Origin: Fidelibacterota bacterium TCS52
GTDB taxonomy: Bacteria > Fidelibacterota > Fidelibacteria > Fidelibacterales > Fidelibacteraceae
Assembly (NCBI GenBank): GCA_001577215.1
Contig: LSCC01000076.1
Coordinates: 1 to 10,926 of the forward strand
Length of the DNA stretch: 10,926 bases
Reading direction: 5' to 3'
Shown here: positions 6,912-10,926 of the stretch, piece after piece
Numbering within the stretch: the first letter of the stretch is position 1
How the letters are laid out: the number at the start of each line of letters is the position of its first letter
The notes under the pieces: model-generated
Told to the model about the DNA's origin: nothing
What the model saw: only the letters and a program-made list of their open reading frames with translations
The model's database searches: none
Position numbers and translations under genes: made by a program

Positions 6912-8315
6912 ATGACAAAAAATAAATTCCACAAAATAAATACCAAAGATATAATATCTTTAGAATCCATTTGTAGAAAAGAAAATATTATTTCCGGAAA
7001 AAACATTCATGAAGATTATAGCCATGATGAATTAGCTGAAGAGGAAATTTTTCCGGAAGTTCTTGCAATTCCCGAAAACACTGAACAAATTTCAAAAATC
7101 ATGAAATATGCTTACGAGAATAATATTCCTGTAACTCCTCGTGGACAGGGTACAGGTCTTGTAGGTGCAGCTGTTCCAATCTATGGTGGAATCCTTATTT
7201 CAACAGAAAAAATGACTAAAATAATCGACCTGGATAAAGATAATTTGACTCTAACTGTTGAACCTGGTGTTTTACTAATGGAGATATCAAAATTCGTCGA
7301 AGAAAATGATTTTTTATATCCACCAGATCCCGGAGAAAAAAGTGCTACCATCGGTGGAAACATATCAACAAATGCAGGCGGAATGAGAGCAGTAAAATAT
7401 GGTGTAACTCGTGATTCTATTCGCGAATTAGAAGTTGTGCTTCCCAACGGAAAAATAATTAATACAGGAGGAAAAATTGTAAAAGACAGCTCCGGTTATT
7501 CTATTAAGGATCTAATTATTGGCTCTGAAGGAACACTTGGAATTGTTACAAAAGCTGTTTTAAAATTGATCCCTTTACCAAAAATAAGCATAAGTTTATT
7601 AGTCCCTTTCCCCGATATGGAAACAGCAATCGAAACAGTGCCAAAAATAATCCGTTCAAAAAACTCTCCCGTAGCAATAGAATATATGGAAAGAGCGGTA
7701 ATTAAAAATTCAGAAGATTATCTTGGAAAGAAATTCCCAGATTCTTCATCCGATGCATATTTACTATTAAATTTCGACGGAAATACAAAAGAAGAAGTGG
7801 AAAAACAATATGAAAAAGTTGCGCATATTTGTCTTGATGCCGGAGCATTGGATGTTTTAATTTCAGATACGGAAGAGAGAAAAGAATCAATCTGGACAGC
7901 ACGCGGAGCTTTCTTAGAAGCAATAAAAGCTTCAACTACTAAAATGGACGAATGCGATGTTGTTGTACCACGCGATAAAGTTGCGGAATTTATTAAATAT
8001 ACAAAATTTGTTGAAAAAGAAGCTGGTATAAGAATATCGAGTTTTGGTCATGCCGGTGATGGAAATTTACATGTTTATTTACTAAAAGATGAAATGACAG
8101 AAAAAGCTTTCCAAAATAAATTGACAAAGGCATTTGATCTGCTGTATTCAAAAGGAGAAGAATTGGGCGGACATGTTTCGGGTGAGCACGGTATCGGATA
8201 TGCAAAAAGAAAATATTTGGAAAAAACAATGGGAACCGATTATATGAATTTACTCAGAGGAATAAAAAATGTTTTTGATCAAAAGGGAATTTTAAATCCT
8301 GGAAAAGTTTGTTAA
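6912..8315 (+). CDS. lctD: FAD-linked 2-hydroxy-acid (lactate) dehydrogenase, LctD/GlcD family
   Basis: This 467-residue flavoprotein has a PCMH-type FAD-binding domain (about 45-220) and an FAD-oxidase C-terminal domain (about 224-466). FAD-binding motifs are PRGQGTG (76-82), PDPGEKSATIGGNISTNAGG (138-157) and GSEGTLGI (204-211). The active-site metal/histidine motifs are HAGDGNLH (380-387) and GEHGIG (424-429). The family oxidises lactate, glycolate or related 2-hydroxy acids to keto acids. Gene order etfB-etfA-dehydrogenase is that of the acetogen bifurcating lactate dehydrogenase, where lactate oxidation by NAD+ is driven by simultaneous oxidation of reduced ferredoxin. The lctD symbol therefore rests on context; glycolate or 2-hydroxyglutarate remain possible substrates. 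There is no iron-sulfur domain or signal peptide, so it is cytoplasmic. An AGGT sits 8 bases before the start. No lactate permease or racemase gene follows in this window. Confidence 0.88.
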   Translation: MTKNKFHKINTKDIISLESICRKENIISGKNIHEDYSHDELAEEEIFPEVLAIPENTEQISKIMKYAYENNIPVTPRGQGTGLVGAAVPIYGGILISTEKMTKIIDLDKDNLTLTVEPGVLLMEISKFVEENDFLYPPDPGEKSATIGGNISTNAGGMRAVKYGVTRDSIRELEVVLPNGKIINTGGKIVKDSSGYSIKDLIIGSEGTLGIVTKAVLKLIPLPKISISLLVPFPDMETAIETVPKIIRSKNSPVAIEYMERAVIKNSEDYLGKKFPDSSSDAYLLLNFDGNTKEEVEKQYEKVAHICLDAGALDVLISDTEERKESIWTARGAFLEAIKASTTKMDECDVVVPRDKVAEFIKYTKFVEKEAGIRISSFGHAGDGNLHVYLLKDEMTEKAFQNKLTKAFDLLYSKGEELGGHVSGEHGIGYAKRKYLEKTMGTDYMNLLRGIKNVFDQKGILNPGKVC

Positions 8316-8449
8316 AATTAATAATCCCTTAACAAAACAATTCGTCCTAATTGAATTCTACATAATCTTTCACATTACACTATAAAAATATTGAATAAAC
8401 AATTTTAATTTATTGAATTTTTTAAAATAAATGATTAAACTTAAGCATT

Positions 8450-8941
8450 ATGAAAAGAGTATTTTTAGGGTTCGGTTCAAACATAGGAAATTCACAAAAA
8501 ATAGTTACAGAAGCAATAAAAATGATTTCAGAAAATAAAAATTTTAAAATGATAAACAAAAGTTCTTTATATAAAACAGAACCACTTTTATATAAAAAAC
8601 AAGATTATTTTATTAATGCCGTAGCAGAATTTTCAACAAGTTTCAATGCAGAATCGACATTAAAATATATTCACAAAATTGAAAATAAATATCATAGGAT
8701 ACGCAATAAGAAAAAACGATATGGACCACGTACATTGGATATAGATATTTTATTTTTTAATAATGAAACAATTAACACAGATTCTTTAAAAATTCCACAT
8801 CCAAAATTCAGCGAAAGAAAATTCGTCTTGATCCCAATGGCAGAAATTGCATCGGATTATAAGATAATTGACACAAAAAAAACAATTAATTCCTATTTAA
8901 ATGAATGTCCAAATTCTTCAAAAGTGGAGAAATTAAAATGA
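8450..8941 (+). CDS. folK: 2-amino-4-hydroxy-6-hydroxymethyldihydropteridine pyrophosphokinase (HPPK)
   Basis: This enzyme transfers pyrophosphate from ATP to 6-hydroxymethyl-7,8-dihydropterin in folate biosynthesis, in the cytoplasm. The 163-residue length is normal for a single-domain HPPK. Motifs in order are FLGFGSNIGN (5-14), YKTEP (41-45), QDYFINAV (51-58), RYGPRTLDIDIL (90-101, with Mg-binding D97 and D99), IPHPKFSER (115-123) and FVLIPMAEIA (125-134). All key residues are present. No Shine-Dalgarno sequence is obvious before the ATG, which is common in Bacteroidota. A 134-bp gap separates it from the lactate operon, so it probably has its own promoter, though I see no clear box. Its stop overlaps the next start by four bases (ATGA), so it is coupled to the nucleoside kinase. 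Confidence 0.96.
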   Translation: MKRVFLGFGSNIGNSQKIVTEAIKMISENKNFKMINKSSLYKTEPLLYKKQDYFINAVAEFSTSFNAESTLKYIHKIENKYHRIRNKKKRYGPRTLDIDILFFNNETINTDSLKIPHPKFSERKFVLIPMAEIASDYKIIDTKKTINSYLNECPNSSKVEKLK

Positions 8942-9582
8942 AACGATCAGCGTATTATATTACAATTGAAGGTGTTATCGGAGTTGGAAAAACCAGTTTA
9001 GCAAATATACTTTCAAATAAATTAAACAGTAAACTCATACTTGAAAAATTTGAAACGAATCCATTTTTAGAAGATTTTTATAAAGATAGAAAACATTTCG
9101 CTTTTCAAACACAAATTTACTTTTTGCTGAGTAGATTTAGGCAACAGATGGATTTATTTCAAACCGACATGTTCCATAAAAATATTATTACCGATTACAT
9201 GTTCATTAAGGATAAACTTTTTGCATATTTAAATTTGAGTGATAAGGAGTTAAAATTATACGACGAGTTGCTCAAACTCCTGATAAAACAAATACCTAAA
9301 CCCGATCTTGCAATATATTTACAATCTGATACAAATAGATTAATGAAAAATATTAGACAAAGAGATCGTTCTTTTGAAACAAATATTAAGAAAAAATATA
9401 TTGAATCATTGAATCAAATGTATAATCAATATTTTTTCAATTATAATGAAACACCTCTATTGATCATAAATACTACCGAAATAGATTTTGTGAATAATGA
9501 AAAAGATTTAAATGAAATTTTAAAATATATTCAACAGCCTCCTACCGGAACTAAATTATATCACCCAAAACACGAGAAATAA
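8938..9582 (+). CDS. Deoxynucleoside kinase (dGK/dAK type)
   Basis: This 214-residue protein phosphorylates deoxynucleosides to monophosphates for nucleotide salvage. It has a P-loop GVIGVGKT (12-19), the substrate-side segment FETNPFLEDFY (38-48), FAFQTQIYFLLSRFRQ (54-69), the TDY motif (85-87) with KDKLFA following, and a LID stretch RQRDRSFE (140-147). The DY form and the arginine-rich LID match the Bacillus deoxyguanosine/deoxyadenosine kinases more than the ERS-type eukaryotic enzymes, so a purine deoxynucleoside is the likelier substrate; this is inference. The start at 8938 is chosen because GGAG lies eight bases upstream and it gives the ATGA overlap with folK. An earlier in-frame ATG at 8905 lies inside folK and adds 11 residues that the family does not need. 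A folK-kinase pair suggests shared expression, not a shared pathway. Confidence 0.92.
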   Translation: MKRSAYYITIEGVIGVGKTSLANILSNKLNSKLILEKFETNPFLEDFYKDRKHFAFQTQIYFLLSRFRQQMDLFQTDMFHKNIITDYMFIKDKLFAYLNLSDKELKLYDELLKLLIKQIPKPDLAIYLQSDTNRLMKNIRQRDRSFETNIKKKYIESLNQMYNQYFFNYNETPLLIINTTEIDFVNNEKDLNEILKYIQQPPTGTKLYHPKHEK

Positions 9583-9585
9583 ATT

Positions 9586-9798
9586 ATGTTTAAAATAATT
9601 TTACTAATAATATTTTTATATTTACTCATTGATGCTCTATTGCCTTTGATCAAAAAAATCATCAACAGATATTACAATCAATCAACAATCCATAAAAATA
9701 ATAATGTTGATAACAATCCGAAAAATATTGATGATGAAGATATTATTGACGCCGATTACAAAGAACTAAATGAAAATAAAGATAATGAACAAAATTAA
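9586..9798 (+). CDS. Small membrane-anchored protein with acidic C-terminal motif
   Basis: I do not recognise a named family for this 70-residue protein. Residues 2-21 form one strongly hydrophobic helix, followed by a basic patch (IKKIINRYY, 22-30) that would place the tail in the cytoplasm with the N-terminus outside. Then come an Asn-rich linker and an acidic tail with the compact motif EDIIDADYKEL (51-61). The start codon is three bases after the kinase stop, which supports it as a real gene in the folK operon. A short conserved-looking acidic motif at the end of a flexible tail could be a docking peptide for a cytoplasmic partner. That is speculation from the layout. The composition (many Lys/Asn/Asp codons) is what an AT-rich genome would give. 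Confidence 0.7.
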   Translation: MFKIILLIIFLYLLIDALLPLIKKIINRYYNQSTIHKNNNVDNNPKNIDDEDIIDADYKELNENKDNEQN

Positions 9799-9826
9799 AT
9801 AATTTGTTGAAATTAATGAAGAAATA

Positions 9827-10926
9827 ATGAAAAAAATATTTATTTGCATGGTGGCAATTATTTTATTCTCAAGTGCATTTTCTTATGAATATCAAAATTA
9901 TTCATCTATTAAAGTTGGACCGGGAATAATCCACAGAAAATATATCGAACCTTTTGTCCCTTGGACAATTAATGTATTGAAAATCAATTTAAACGACACA
10001 AATAATACAATCATTTCGATAAAAGCCGATGATAAAATAATTGGACATGAGCAACTATCAGAAATGGCGTCAAGGAACAATTATCCTGGTCATCGAGTAG
10101 TTGGAGCAATTAACGCCGATTTCTTTGATGGCAACGGAACTCCAATTAACCATCATATTGTTGACGGTGAATTTGTTAAAACCGAAAATCTTGACACTTC
10201 AGATCCTGTTTATTGGTCAAATATTAGCTTTGATCTTAAAGATCTTCCAACAATAAACAGAACTGTATTTGACGGAACATTATTTTCAAATTCTGCAAAC
10301 ATTAATATTGATAATATAAATTCTACAAGATATGCTGATAAACTTATTTTATTTAACCATTTTTATGGGGATTCGACACAAACAAACGAATGGGGAACTG
10401 AAGTATTGATTAGCAATTTGAATAAATGGTACGCAAACGACACAATTTATTGTGTTGTAGATTCAATTGTAGATGCTGTTGGGAATATGCCAATTCCGAA
10501 AGATAAAGCTATTCTTTCGGGGCACGGCATATCATCAGATCAATTAAAGAATAATTTATCCATTGATGATACAGTGAAAATATTTCTCGGTTTAGAATCG
10601 CTGCCGAAAAAGATCAAAGCACTTGTTGGCGGTTATCCAAAAATTGTAAAAAATGGAAATAATTATGCTTATCAGGGTTTTGCTGAAGAAGGTGGTAGCA
10701 ATACATTTGCAACTGATAGACATCCCAGAACAGGAATCGGGATTTCTGCGGACAGTTCAGAAATATTTTTCATTACGGTAGATGGAAGACAAGAAATTAG
10801 CGATGGGATGAATTTATCAGAATTAGCCGATTTTATGGTTACGCTGGGAATAGAGACCGGAATAAATCTTGATGGCGGAGGCTCTACAGAGATGTTAGTG
10901 AGAGATAAGGTGGTAAATTCTCCTTC
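9827..10926 (+). CDS. Secreted phosphodiester glycosidase-family (NAGPA domain) protein, partial at right edge
   Basis: The frame is open from ATG 9827 through the window end (366 codons plus 2 nt), so the C-terminus is missing. Residues 1-19 are a signal peptide (MKKIFICMVAIILFSSAFS, cleavage before YE), so it is exported. The body shows the NAGPA landmarks: GAINADFFDGNGTP (92-105), VGGYPKIVKNG (near 270), HPRTGIGIS, FITVDGRQ, ELADFMVTLG and the DGGGSTEM segment that marks the active region. The founding member is the mammalian enzyme that uncovers mannose-6-phosphate by removing GlcNAc; bacterial members are thought to act on cell-wall or exopolysaccharide phosphodiesters. The substrate here is unknown. 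It lies 28 bp after the small membrane protein on the same strand, possibly in the same transcript. Any C-terminal domains, such as a sorting tail, lie beyond the window. Confidence 0.88.
   Translation, partial: MKKIFICMVAIILFSSAFSYEYQNYSSIKVGPGIIHRKYIEPFVPWTINVLKINLNDTNNTIISIKADDKIIGHEQLSEMASRNNYPGHRVVGAINADFFDGNGTPINHHIVDGEFVKTENLDTSDPVYWSNISFDLKDLPTINRTVFDGTLFSNSANINIDNINSTRYADKLILFNHFYGDSTQTNEWGTEVLISNLNKWYANDTIYCVVDSIVDAVGNMPIPKDKAILSGHGISSDQLKNNLSIDDTVKIFLGLESLPKKIKALVGGYPKIVKNGNNYAYQGFAEEGGSNTFATDRHPRTGIGISADSSEIFFITVDGRQEISDGMNLSELADFMVTLGIETGINLDGGGSTEMLVRDKVVNSP

Noticed and set aside
8308..8336. Perfect 8-bp inverted repeat TTTGTTAA / TTAACAAA over the lctD stop codon, considered as a terminator.
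   Set aside because: It has only one G-C pair, a 13-nt loop and no T-run on either side, so it is unlikely to terminate transcription by itself.
8905..8937. An earlier start for the deoxynucleoside kinase inside folK.
   Set aside because: The ATG at 8938 has a good GGAG site and the typical four-base ATGA overlap; the earlier start adds unneeded residues before the P-loop strand.
9816..9827. Three-codon mini-frame ATG-AAG-AAA-TAA overlapping the NAGPA gene start by one base, considered as a leader peptide.
   Set aside because: It is too short and too AT-rich to separate from chance; no attenuator-like hairpin accompanies it.

Overview
The window is a stretch of bacterial chromosome with very AT-rich DNA (GC around 30% or lower, estimated by eye). 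It carries no RNA genes, insertion sequences, CRISPR arrays or phage genes that I can see. The gene content points to a Gram-negative anaerobe of the Bacteroidota/FCB supergroup, such as an Ignavibacteria-, Cloacimonadota- or Bacteroidota-like lineage. The reasons are a TonB-dependent receptor with an N-terminal carboxypeptidase-regulatory-like domain, a DUF4857-like protein behind a Bacteroidota-style ABC ATPase, a TAnnTTTG-type promoter box, and an electron-bifurcating ETF/lactate dehydrogenase set. The phylum is an inference, not a proof.

Left block (1-3640). A TonB-dependent outer-membrane receptor gene runs leftward off the window (start at 611). Across about 206 bp of AT-rich intergenic DNA, a three-gene operon runs rightward: an ABC ATPase, a six-helix permease, and a membrane-anchored protein with a large extracytoplasmic domain that resembles DUF4857. 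A TATATTTG box followed by a TGTCA-AA-TGACA palindrome lies just upstream of the ATPase. A small hairpin plus a T-run at the end of the third gene looks like the operon's terminator. The receptor and the ABC set may together handle one substrate across both membranes; that substrate is unknown. This is the least characterised part of the window.

Middle block (3651-8315). A saccharopine dehydrogenase/lysine 6-dehydrogenase-like gene faces left and converges on the ABC operon. It is divergent from etfB-etfA-lctD, whose gene order and protein features match the electron-bifurcating lactate dehydrogenase of acetogens. EtfA carries an N-terminal ferredoxin-like domain with ligands for a single [4Fe-4S] cluster. 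The expected chemistry is oxidation of lactate (or another 2-hydroxy acid) to the keto acid, with NAD+ reduced at the expense of reduced ferredoxin. This fits an anaerobic, fermentative or syntrophic life.

Right block (8450-10926). A tight run encodes folK (folate biosynthesis), a Bacillus dGK/dAK-type deoxynucleoside kinase overlapping folK by 4 nt, a 70-residue membrane-anchored protein with an acidic tail, and the first 366 codons of a secreted phosphodiester-glycosidase (NAGPA-fold) protein that leaves the window at the right edge.

The two edge genes (receptor and NAGPA protein) are open across the window ends and were read directly from the sequence.
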